NCBI GenBank assembly: GCA_016763135.1
Contig: JAESUI010000045.1
Location: 1-32,915 of the forward strand
Length of the DNA: 32,915 nt
Direction: 5' to 3'
From: Flavobacteriales bacterium
GTDB taxonomy: Bacteria; Bacteroidota; Bacteroidia; Flavobacteriales_E; Vicingaceae
Part shown: piece by piece, positions 7,453 to 14,587 of the stretch
How positions within the stretch are numbered: position 1 is the stretch's first letter
Layout of the letters: the number at the start of each line of letters is the position of its first letter
The notes under the pieces: model-generated
Databases searched by the model: none
Told to the model about the DNA's origin: nothing
What the model saw: only the letters and a program-made list of their open reading frames with translations
Position numbers and translations under genes: made by a program

Positions 7453-7934
7453 TGAATAGATTATTTCTAGTTTGTCCTGACTGTTATATGGAACAACCTA
7501 TACGTGAAAAATTTGGTGAAAACAGTTTCTTTTTAACTGCATTAGGTACTGCCTTTGATTTGAGTGAATTTAAATTAATGGAAGAAATAAACCAATTTAT
7601 CAGAAGGGAGGATGTAAAAGAGATCTATTTGGTTAATGATTCCCAGTGTACTTTTATTAAAAGTGCTTTAGCAAACGAAGTACGTTTTGATACAAAAGCT
7701 GAGAAAATATTGCTAGATATTTGTAATAGCGATGATTTAATTAAGGATATACGAGATCAAGAATTAAAGAGTAAAAAAATATCTGAATCAAATGTCTACC
7801 GTTTGGCCTATGAATTAATGGAATCTGCTATTTTAGGTATGAAAATTTCTGAAGGAGAAATTAACTTGAAAGGGTTAATTTATAACAGGAAGGATAAAAC
7901 ATTTCAAACCTTAAGATTGGATTTAAACGCGTGA
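7449..7934 (+). CDS. Degenerate beta-carbonic-anhydrase-like protein, non-catalytic by motif
   Basis: The 161-residue protein starts inside the stop of the carbonic anhydrase gene (ATG at 7449 or 7452). Its fold markers follow the beta-carbonic anhydrase pattern: FLVCPDCY stands for the CxDxR motif (C9 and D11 kept, Arg replaced by Y13). IYLVNDSQC stands for the GHYGC segment (C67 kept, His replaced by D64). INLKGLIYNRKDKTFQTLRL stands for the last strand. The enzyme core between them is much shortened. One zinc ligand and the catalytic Arg are gone, so catalysis is unlikely. A regulatory, sensing or subunit role beside the true enzyme is inference. It is related in plan to the protein at 10497-10982. 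It ends immediately before the stop of the convergent PAP2 gene. Confidence 0.6.
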   Translation: MMNRLFLVCPDCYMEQPIREKFGENSFFLTALGTAFDLSEFKLMEEINQFIRREDVKEIYLVNDSQCTFIKSALANEVRFDTKAEKILLDICNSDDLIKDIRDQELKSKKISESNVYRLAYELMESAILGMKISEGEINLKGLIYNRKDKTFQTLRLDLNA

Positions 7935-8815
7935 TTATAATTTCAAGATTAAAGTTAACCCAGTTGCTCCTTTCAAATTATATGGATTTAAGGATAATTT
8001 TGAATTTATTTTAGTTTTGTGTAATTCAGGTACCAACCATCCTACTAATGCTCCAACAGCAAAACCCGTTTTACATCGGTGGGGAAATGCTTTCCACTTT
8101 TGACCCTCAAATAACCCATAGTGGCAGGTAACCCCAAGCCAAAAGTGTACAATCCAATTTTAACTCCATTTTTCATATTGGGATGATAATCGCTGATTAC
8201 CTTAGTTATAAAAATTGAAAAAGCGGCTGTTTGTGTAGTATGCCCAGAGAAAAATGATAACCTTGCTGTACTGCTAGTTCTTTCATTAATGGAAAATGCA
8301 GAATTGTATGCTTGAGGACGAGAACGATTAAAAATATATTTAGCATTAAACGATAATCCGTTTGAAATGGTTAAAATCTCTAAGCTCATAATTAATAAAG
8401 GGCCAACATCTTTACGAGTATGATGGTTACTCATAAAAAATAGAGTTGGAAGTGCAAGCCCGGTGTATAGAATGACATTACTCGCAGTTTGATCTGCATT
8501 GGAGTGATAGTTAACTGCTCTACGATCAAACGAATTAATTTTATTGGCATCTAAAGCATTTAATTCTTCTACTGTAAATTGAGGCTTTTCATTAATTGAT
8601 TTGATATACAAACCTGAACTTAGTAACCCCAAGCCTGTTAAAAAGAAAGGCACTTCTTTTTTTAAATTCACTTGATAAGGATCTAAGTGAATGTGCTTTG
8701 AGTCGCTCTTGCAAAGATTACATTGACTACCTATAGGATTAGCAACTTGACCAATTAAAGTAATTGAAAAACTTAAGCCAACTATTAAACAAATATATTT
8801 CTTAATCAGACTCAT
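7935..8815 (-). pseudogene. PAP2-superfamily membrane phosphatase, frameshifted near the 3' end
   Basis: The protein has a signal/membrane N-terminus, several hydrophobic segments and the three PAP2 catalytic motifs: KYIFNRSRP, SFFSGHTTQ and YLRVKSGKHFPTD. Directly after the third motif the frame runs into a stop at 8045 (…VKRVLLLEH). Adding one A at the A-run read on the minus strand (plus 8069-8072) restores DVKTGFAVGALVGWLVPELHK and about 20 further residues to a stop at 7935-7937. That stretch is the normal last transmembrane segment of the family, so the gene originally spanned 7935-8815. The family removes phosphate from lipid phosphates such as phosphatidate or undecaprenyl diphosphate. 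It overlaps the micro-ORF upstream by ATGA and is the last gene of the long operon. The lesion may be a homopolymer sequencing error. Confidence 0.8.
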
Positions 8816-8880
8816 AGATTTGGGACAATTTCTTCTCCATCAATCTCAATTACAGGATTCTTTACTTCAATTATTTTCAT
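8812..8880 (-). CDS. 22-codon micro-ORF coupled to genes on both sides
   Basis: Between the acyl carrier protein gene and the PAP2 gene lies an ATG-initiated frame of 22 codons. Its start overlaps the ACP stop as ATGA (8877-8880), and its stop overlaps the PAP2 start as ATGA (8812-8815). Both junctions are therefore in the geometry of translational coupling, which would be unlikely by chance. The peptide is soluble and acidic and contains NPVIEIDGEE. This resembles the first residues of NADP-isocitrate dehydrogenases (NPVVEIDGDE), so it could be a gene-start remnant. It could also be a coupling peptide or a real small protein. Confidence 0.45.
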   Translation of the reverse strand: MKIIEVKNPVIEIDGEEIVPNL

Positions 8881-9113
8881 AAGTTATTATTTTGTTTATT
8901 CTCAATATAAAAAAGTGCATCACTAATGCTTACTATCTTATAAAGATCCTCATCAGGAATAGTAATATTAAAAGCATCTTCAAATGCCATAATTAATTCA
9001 ATTATATCAAGAGAATCTGCCCCTAAGTCCTTGTTAAATTCAGCTTCGTTTACAACTAAATTTTCATCTACCGCAAGCTTATCTACGATAATTGATTTTA
9101 TTCTTTCGTCCAT
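8877..9113 (-). CDS. Acyl carrier protein
   Basis: The 78-residue acidic protein has the phosphopantetheine attachment motif GADSLDIIELIMAFEDAF with the Ser at position 34, and the helix-4 end ISDALFYIENK. It would carry acyl chains as thioesters. It is unlikely to be the housekeeping AcpP: it lies between a methyltransferase and a lipid-phosphatase-like gene inside a transporter operon, and no ketosynthase is close. A role in a specialised lipid modification is possible but unproven. Confidence 0.9.
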   Translation of the reverse strand: MDERIKSIIVDKLAVDENLVVNEAEFNKDLGADSLDIIELIMAFEDAFNITIPDEDLYKIVSISDALFYIENKQNNNL

Positions 9114-9124
9114 ATAATTTACAT

Positions 9125-9721
9125 TTAAAATGTTTTTTTAATCCATAGTACAAGAAGGCCATTAAACATCATCTCCTTTATTTTATACGATGACGGTGGT
9201 GAAAAATCATGTGAACAATAAGTAACCAACCTAGTGCCCAAAGGCATTTTTAGCAGTTGACTATATACATAGTTTTCATATAAACGGTATTTGGTCTTTG
9301 AAAATGAAATATTCTGATCTATCCATTGACATGAGGCTATTTGCTCACAAAACGGATTAAAGTAATAGAATGCATCATATTTTCTAAAGTCACTATTTAA
9401 TATATTGGCATTGATAAATCTAACATTGTTTAATTCGAAATTCTTTAATAATTTATTTGCTTCAGAAACCAAATTCCCCCTCTTTTCTATGCCTGTGAAT
9501 TTTGAGTTTGACAAAATTCCACCAACTATACAAAACTTACCGGCTCCAGAACCTATGTCAAGAATGTTTGCCCCAGAATAGGCACCTAACCACTCTATAG
9601 CTACTTCTATTATTTCAATTGGAGTCCAGTGAATATTTGATAAACTTCTTATATATTCAGGGTATAATTTATCAAAATCCTGATTTGAAATATCGCTATA
9701 TAATTCTAACTGTTTCATCAA
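9125..9721 (-). CDS. SAM-dependent class I methyltransferase
   Basis: The 198-residue protein has motif I ANILDIGSGAGKF (about residues 51-63) after a WTPIEIIEVAIEWL helix, then an acidic residue ending strand 2 (FTGIEKR), and the post-II NNVRFINANILN. The motif-IV position reads FYYFNPF, so it has an NPF/NPP-like active-site sequence. The substrate is unknown. It follows the DUF2490 gene by 12 nt and precedes the acyl carrier protein by 11 nt, so an acyl or lipid substrate is a guess from context only. The first two codons are both ATG. Confidence 0.75.
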   Translation of the reverse strand: MMKQLELYSDISNQDFDKLYPEYIRSLSNIHWTPIEIIEVAIEWLGAYSGANILDIGSGAGKFCIVGGILSNSKFTGIEKRGNLVSEANKLLKNFELNNVRFINANILNSDFRKYDAFYYFNPFCEQIASCQWIDQNISFSKTKYRLYENYVYSQLLKMPLGTRLVTYCSHDFSPPSSYKIKEMMFNGLLVLWIKKTF

Positions 9722-9733
9722 TCTATTAATTCA

Positions 9734-10483
9734 CTATTTATTTTCGAATTTGTATCCAATTGTAATTTGTAAAGTGTGATTGTTTTCAAAATGAATCCCG
9801 TCTCCTTTTTTAACTACTTGATTCATATAACCTAATTGTATACTTCCATTAGGAATTATTTTATAACCTAACCCTCCATACAACCAATTTTGATTTAAGG
9901 AAGTTGGCATAACACTTTTATCATCTAAATTTATCCAAAGCTCATTAAAAGCCTTGCTAAACAGCTTTCCATTTTTAGAGATAGTCCTACTTAAAGTAAG
10001 TCTGTATCTAAATCGTTGAGCGTATTTATTGCCCTCAATTGTTGGTGCTAAACCGGAAGCATCATAAACGGTTTGTCCGATAAATCGTTGTTCAAAACGG
10101 TAACGATGACTTATTTTCAATTTTCCTGATTGATGTTTTAAGGTGATTTGCTCCCATATATTATTTTCAGGAGTAATAATGGCGATGGGTTGATTACCAT
10201 AAGGGCAAGATCTGATATAGGTATAACCTAGAGAAAGATCAATAGAAGAATTTAATTTGTAATTCAAGGCAGGCCTAAAAAGGAATTGTTGCCAATCTTC
10301 AAGACCATTTGCACGTCTTAAGTGGAGTTCAGATGAGAAATACCAATTCTCATTAACTGAGTATTTATTGGTGTTACTCCACCATGTATTAAGACTAGAA
10401 TCAACGATTCTTTTTTGAGACCATACCCGAATTGTCATTATTAACAATAAAAAAATAAGAATTGGGAATTTATTTAATTTCAT
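9734..10483 (-). CDS. DUF2490 outer-membrane beta-barrel protein
   Basis: The 249-residue protein has a Sec signal peptide (residues 1-22, cleavage likely after VWS) and then alternating amphipathic strands rich in aromatic residues. The DUF2490 pattern is clear: WWSNTNKYSVNENWYFSSELHLRR, FRPALNYKLNSSIDLSLGYTYIR, LKISHRYRFEQRFI, FRYRLTLSRTI, ELWINLDD, and a terminal aromatic-ending strand. These are predicted porin-like barrels of about 12 strands; their cargo is not known. In this operon it could give solute access across the outer membrane, but that is inference. It is intact and lies 13 nt after the carbonic-anhydrase-like gene. Confidence 0.82.
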   Translation of the reverse strand: MKLNKFPILIFLLLIMTIRVWSQKRIVDSSLNTWWSNTNKYSVNENWYFSSELHLRRANGLEDWQQFLFRPALNYKLNSSIDLSLGYTYIRSCPYGNQPIAIITPENNIWEQITLKHQSGKLKISHRYRFEQRFIGQTVYDASGLAPTIEGNKYAQRFRYRLTLSRTISKNGKLFSKAFNELWINLDDKSVMPTSLNQNWLYGGLGYKIIPNGSIQLGYMNQVVKKGDGIHFENNHTLQITIGYKFENK

Positions 10484-10496
10484 TTTGTTGGAATTA

Positions 10497-10982
10497 TTAG
10501 TTGATTAAATTTACTTCCTGTACTTGGTAATTTTTAACTTCATATATAATGATTCCCTTTATATTTATTTCAAATTTACATCTATTATTTTGGAATAAAC
10601 TCATCCTAGAAATTTTAAGAATTTGATCTATAAGATCAATCCAAACTTTTTGTTTTTTAGGAGTTGTTGGAATCCTCTCTTTATCTGATTTCTTCCTAAG
10701 AATATTCAATTGTTTTTTTGCACTGGTCCAGTTTGACTTTTCCAATTGATGGAGCTGCATACTTTCATTGTTATCGCAGTTGTAATGACCGACTACTAAA
10801 ATTTCTGAGGCACCTTCTTCATAGACGCAATATTTAAAATAATCTAAATCAAGATTACTTGATGATTGGATAATGTTTCCAAAAAAGGTGCAAAGAATAA
10901 TGTTAGGGTTCTCAATAAAACTATTTACGAAATAGGAATCATTACAACTAATTACAATTGTTTTTTTTTTTGATATTTTCAT
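10497..10982 (-). CDS. Degenerate beta-carbonic-anhydrase-like protein retaining zinc ligands
   Basis: The 161-residue protein keeps the outline of a beta-carbonic anhydrase: VISCNDSYF for the CxDxR motif (C13, D15, Arg replaced by Y17), NIIQSSSNLDLDYFKYCVYEEGASEILVVGHYNC for the long helix and HxxC strand (H66, C69), and INIKGIIIYEVKNYQV for the final strand. The C13-H66-C69 spacing closely follows C43-H99-C102 of the true enzyme in this window, so zinc could still be bound. The Arg of the Asp-Arg dyad and the GGVQAA loop after HxxC are lost, so hydration activity is doubtful. It lies between the NhaD-type antiporter and the DUF2490 gene in the DAB operon. A pH, bicarbonate or subunit-binding role is a hypothesis. 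Confidence 0.65.
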   Translation of the reverse strand: MKISKKKTIVISCNDSYFVNSFIENPNIILCTFFGNIIQSSSNLDLDYFKYCVYEEGASEILVVGHYNCDNNESMQLHQLEKSNWTSAKKQLNILRKKSDKERIPTTPKKQKVWIDLIDQILKISRMSLFQNNRCKFEINIKGIIIYEVKNYQVQEVNLIN

Positions 10983-11012
10983 TTACATATTGTTCAAAGC
11001 ACACCTTCATTT

Positions 11013-12308
11013 TTACAGTATTGAATTAATTAGTAAAAAGGTGAGTATTCCAGAGATATAACCTATAAAAGCATAGAATGTAATATTCTTTAAATACCAG
11101 ATAAAATCTATTTTTAAAATTCCCATTATGGCAACTCCTGCCGCAGAACCAATAATTAAAATACTACCACCTGTACCTGCACAATAAGCTAAAAGTTCCC
11201 AGAATAAGTGATTTTCTGGATATACATTTAAGTCATACATTCCAATTGCTCCAGCAACTAAAGGCACATTATCTACTATAGAGGAGAAAACTCCAATTAA
11301 AGAATTAATAATCCAGATATTACCTATTTTATCATCTAAAATCAACGCTAAATCACTTAAATGACCTGCCACTTGCAAAGCTGAAACAGCTAAAAGAATT
11401 CCTAAAAAGAATAAAATACTTGGTGTATCTATTTTTTTTAATACTCCCACAATAGAGTATGTTGCTTTTAAACCTGAAGGTTTTCTTCGATGAATAATTT
11501 CTGTAACAATCCATAAAACACTTAGCCCTAATAATATCCCCATAAATGGAGGTAAATGGGTTGTTGTTTTAAATACAGGCACAAATAATAAAGAACCTAT
11601 TCCAAAATACATAACTGTTTTCTTCTCCCATTCTGGAATATTTTCATTTTTCTTTTCCTTTTCGATGCTTTTCAATTTCCCCTTCATCTTAAATGAAATT
11701 AAAACAAGAGGAACTAATAAACACATCAAACTAGGTAAGAATAACTTTAGAACAATATTTGCGGCTGTTACTTGTCCACCTATCCACAACATAATAGTGG
11801 TAACATCTCCAATAGGAGACCATGCTCCTCCTGCATTTGCAGCTAAAATTACCATGCCAGCAAATAACCATAGGTCTTTTGTTCTATGAATGAGTTTTCT
11901 CAAAAGAGCAGCCATTATTATGGATGTCGTTAAATTGTCAAGAGCAGCACTCATAAAAAACGTTACAAAACACAAAATCCAAAGTAATTTTGTCTTATTC
12001 AAAGTGGTTATTTTACTTGTTATAATATCAAAACCACCATGTACATCTACCAACTCTACAAGAGTCATTGCCCCTAATAGGAAAAACAGGATTCCAGAAA
12101 TTTCCCCCAAGTGATGCATTAGACTTTCTTCAACTAATAGAGTAGGGTCTTCTATAGCAGACAAAATAGTTTGACTACCTATAATTAATAATGTCCAAAC
12201 GATAACCGCTGTTAATAATGCAGAAGCTGCTTTATCTATTCTCAAGGGATGCTCTAAAGCAATAGCTGTGTATCCCAAGACAAAAATGAATATCATTAAA
12301 AAGTACAT
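11013..12308 (-). CDS. nhaD: NhaD-type Na+/H+ antiporter
   Basis: The 431-residue protein is almost wholly hydrophobic, with about 12-13 membrane segments. The NhaD/ion-transporter signatures are present: AALDNLTTSIIMAALLRKL (about residues 118-137), AANAGGAWSPIGDVTTIMLW, and SSIVDNVPLVAGAIGMY, with the paired Asp/Asn/Thr residues that bind the ion. It exchanges Na+ for H+ across the inner membrane. In the middle of a DAB/SulP operon it would help handle the Na+ or protons that power bicarbonate movement. It begins 40 nt after the SulP gene. The length and frame are normal. Confidence 0.9.
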   Translation of the reverse strand: MYFLMIFIFVLGYTAIALEHPLRIDKAASALLTAVIVWTLLIIGSQTILSAIEDPTLLVEESLMHHLGEISGILFFLLGAMTLVELVDVHGGFDIITSKITTLNKTKLLWILCFVTFFMSAALDNLTTSIIMAALLRKLIHRTKDLWLFAGMVILAANAGGAWSPIGDVTTIMLWIGGQVTAANIVLKLFLPSLMCLLVPLVLISFKMKGKLKSIEKEKKNENIPEWEKKTVMYFGIGSLLFVPVFKTTTHLPPFMGILLGLSVLWIVTEIIHRRKPSGLKATYSIVGVLKKIDTPSILFFLGILLAVSALQVAGHLSDLALILDDKIGNIWIINSLIGVFSSIVDNVPLVAGAIGMYDLNVYPENHLFWELLAYCAGTGGSILIIGSAAGVAIMGILKIDFIWYLKNITFYAFIGYISGILTFLLINSIL

Positions 12309-12348
12309 CTCTTTATTTTTAATTAAACTGATTTTTCATACTCAAACT

Positions 12349-14541
12349 CTAAACAGTAACTAAAGCCTTATTTAAACATTTTATCAATCCTTTTCCTTTG
12401 TTTAAAAGCTCATGAATTTCTTTTGTTTCTAAAACTTTATGAGATTGATGTAACATTAAATCTGTACCATTACTCACCATATAATAATCTAAATTAGATT
12501 CAAAGAAGTTAAGGATTTCAGGGGTAAAGAATTTTCTTACTTCGTTTTCATTCAATCCTTTTAGCACGTAATTATTAGAGAATTTTTTGTGGGTATCGAA
12601 ATCAATATCTCTTGCACCAACTACTTCTGCTATTTTATCTACGAAAGTTTCCTTTTCCATATAAAATTTAGGAATTGGAGATAATCCTGAAATTTTTAAA
12701 ACAGTTGTTGATTCTAAATCAGTTGTAGTTTCAGCACCTTCTTGTGTTTTAATGTCTGCAATACTAAATAGTGCGTTATTATTTCTTGTGCTGATGATAT
12801 TCTTTATTGAAATTATTTTTTTACGAATAGTCAATGTATAAAAATCCCAACCTTCATTATCTGCTATTTTATTTTGAAATTCAAATTCATTGGATTGAGC
12901 AAAAGACAAAAGCTCTAGTGTACGAGAATCAATGTTGATATTTTTCAATTTAGCTTTAGAGTTCTTATCTCTTGCTGCTAATGGATGATTAGATACTGGA
13001 TGTAGATTTTCGACATTCTCTATATGTACATTTTTATTATTTTGTTTTGCCAACCTAGCGTAATCTTCTAAATGCTCCATAACTGTATGGTCAACAAAAT
13101 TAACCGCTGAGAAATCTAAAATTAACTCATCATAATTTTGAACGCCACTATCCATTTTCTTTTTTAGTGATAAGTAATTAGAAAATATTTGAGAACCTTT
13201 TAAGTAAATAATTTTACTACTTCCTTTGTGTTCTACGCTCAAATTAGATTTAAATAGTTCATTAATTTTTGTGCCTTTGAATAGAATTAATACGTACTTG
13301 AATAGAATTCCGATAACAATACCTATAATTAAATCTGTTGCTAAAACAGCGACAAGTGTTACCACAAAAATTTCAAACTCCATTAATCCAATTTTATACA
13401 TGTGCTTAAATTCTTTTGGAGAAGCTAATCTAAATCCAGTAAAAACAAGCATGGCAGCTAAAGCAGGAACAGGAATCATTTCAATTATAAAAACCCCTAT
13501 CAACACATAAATTAATAAGAATAATCCATGAGAAAAATTAGCCCACTGTGTTTTAGCTCCGTTATTTACATTGGCTGATGAACGTACAATTTCTGAAATC
13601 ATTGGTAATCCTCCCAATGCCGCAGCCAAGGAAGATCCCGCTCCCATTGCTATTAAATCTTTATCTAAATTGGAACTCCTTTTATAAGGGTCTAGGCTAT
13701 CCACAGCTTTTGCACTCAATAAACTTTCAATGGCAGAAACCAATGCAACTCCTATAACTGCAATCCAAAAAGGAGACGTTCCTATTTTTTCAAAAGAGGG
13801 TAGTTTTAAACCTCCTCCGCCTAATAAGCCTCCATCTAAATTTACCATTTTTAGGTTTTCATGACCTAAGTACATTGCTAATGGAATGGTAAAGATTAGT
13901 ACCCACATTGGAGCAGGAACCATTTTGATGATTTTACTTTTAATAATAGGGTGTATTATCAGTGTAGCTAAAGCAACAAGTGTTACTATAATAGCACTCA
14001 AATTCGTTTCGTGCATTAAATAATGTGGAATTTCTGATGCAACTTCTAAAATTTCACCTTTTGGTCCTTTTGCTCCTATGGCCGGAAAAACTTGTTTAAT
14101 TATAATAATAACACCAATAGCTGCAAGCATTCCGTGAACTGCTGCGGAAGGAAAATAATCTCCAACCTTCCCTACTTTTAGTAGTCCAAAAACAGCCATA
14201 ATTAATCCTCCAATTACAATTGCTCCTAAAGCATGAGGATACCCTGCAAAGCCACTTTCTATTCCTGCACCTCCCATACTTTCTGCTGCACCTAAAGTAA
14301 TTACAATTAACCCTGCGGCAGGGCCACTAATGGTTACAAATGTTCCGCCAATTCTTGATGCCAATACTCCACCAACAATAGCTGTAATTATACCTGCTAA
14401 TGGCGGTACTCCAGATGCTAAGGCAATACCTAAACAAAGTGGTAATGCAATAAGTGATACACTAAACCCTGAAATGATGTCGTCTTTAAAATGGGCTTTA
14501 AGTCCTGCAAACCCTGTTTTTGGTATGTTGTTATTTTTCAT
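12349..14541 (-). CDS. SulP-family anion (probable bicarbonate) transporter with STAS domain and unusual C-terminal extension
   Basis: The 730-residue protein has a SulP membrane domain (about residues 15-430; SVSLIALPLCLGIALASG, TISGPAAGLIVITLG, MGAGSSLAAALGGLPMISEIVRSSANVNNGAKT). A STAS domain follows (about 440-530; IIYLKGSQIFSNYLSLKKKM, ELILDFSAVNFVDHTVMEHL). About 180 further residues, including WDFYTLTIRKKIISI and TTVLKISGLSPIPKFYMEKETF, match no domain I recognise. SulP proteins move sulfate, bicarbonate and other anions; the DAB and antiporter neighbours favour bicarbonate. It lies 46 nt after dabB and 40 nt before nhaD. The extension could bind a partner or nucleotide, but nothing in it identifies this. 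Confidence 0.88.
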   Translation of the reverse strand: MKNNNIPKTGFAGLKAHFKDDIISGFSVSLIALPLCLGIALASGVPPLAGIITAIVGGVLASRIGGTFVTISGPAAGLIVITLGAAESMGGAGIESGFAGYPHALGAIVIGGLIMAVFGLLKVGKVGDYFPSAAVHGMLAAIGVIIIIKQVFPAIGAKGPKGEILEVASEIPHYLMHETNLSAIIVTLVALATLIIHPIIKSKIIKMVPAPMWVLIFTIPLAMYLGHENLKMVNLDGGLLGGGGLKLPSFEKIGTSPFWIAVIGVALVSAIESLLSAKAVDSLDPYKRSSNLDKDLIAMGAGSSLAAALGGLPMISEIVRSSANVNNGAKTQWANFSHGLFLLIYVLIGVFIIEMIPVPALAAMLVFTGFRLASPKEFKHMYKIGLMEFEIFVVTLVAVLATDLIIGIVIGILFKYVLILFKGTKINELFKSNLSVEHKGSSKIIYLKGSQIFSNYLSLKKKMDSGVQNYDELILDFSAVNFVDHTVMEHLEDYARLAKQNNKNVHIENVENLHPVSNHPLAARDKNSKAKLKNINIDSRTLELLSFAQSNEFEFQNKIADNEGWDFYTLTIRKKIISIKNIISTRNNNALFSIADIKTQEGAETTTDLESTTVLKISGLSPIPKFYMEKETFVDKIAEVVGARDIDFDTHKKFSNNYVLKGLNENEVRKFFTPEILNFFESNLDYYMVSNGTDLMLHQSHKVLETKEIHELLNKGKGLIKCLNKALVTV

Positions 14542-14587
14542 TTTAATGTATTTTAATTATTGTGTTATATTTTTTTTAGATAGTTAT

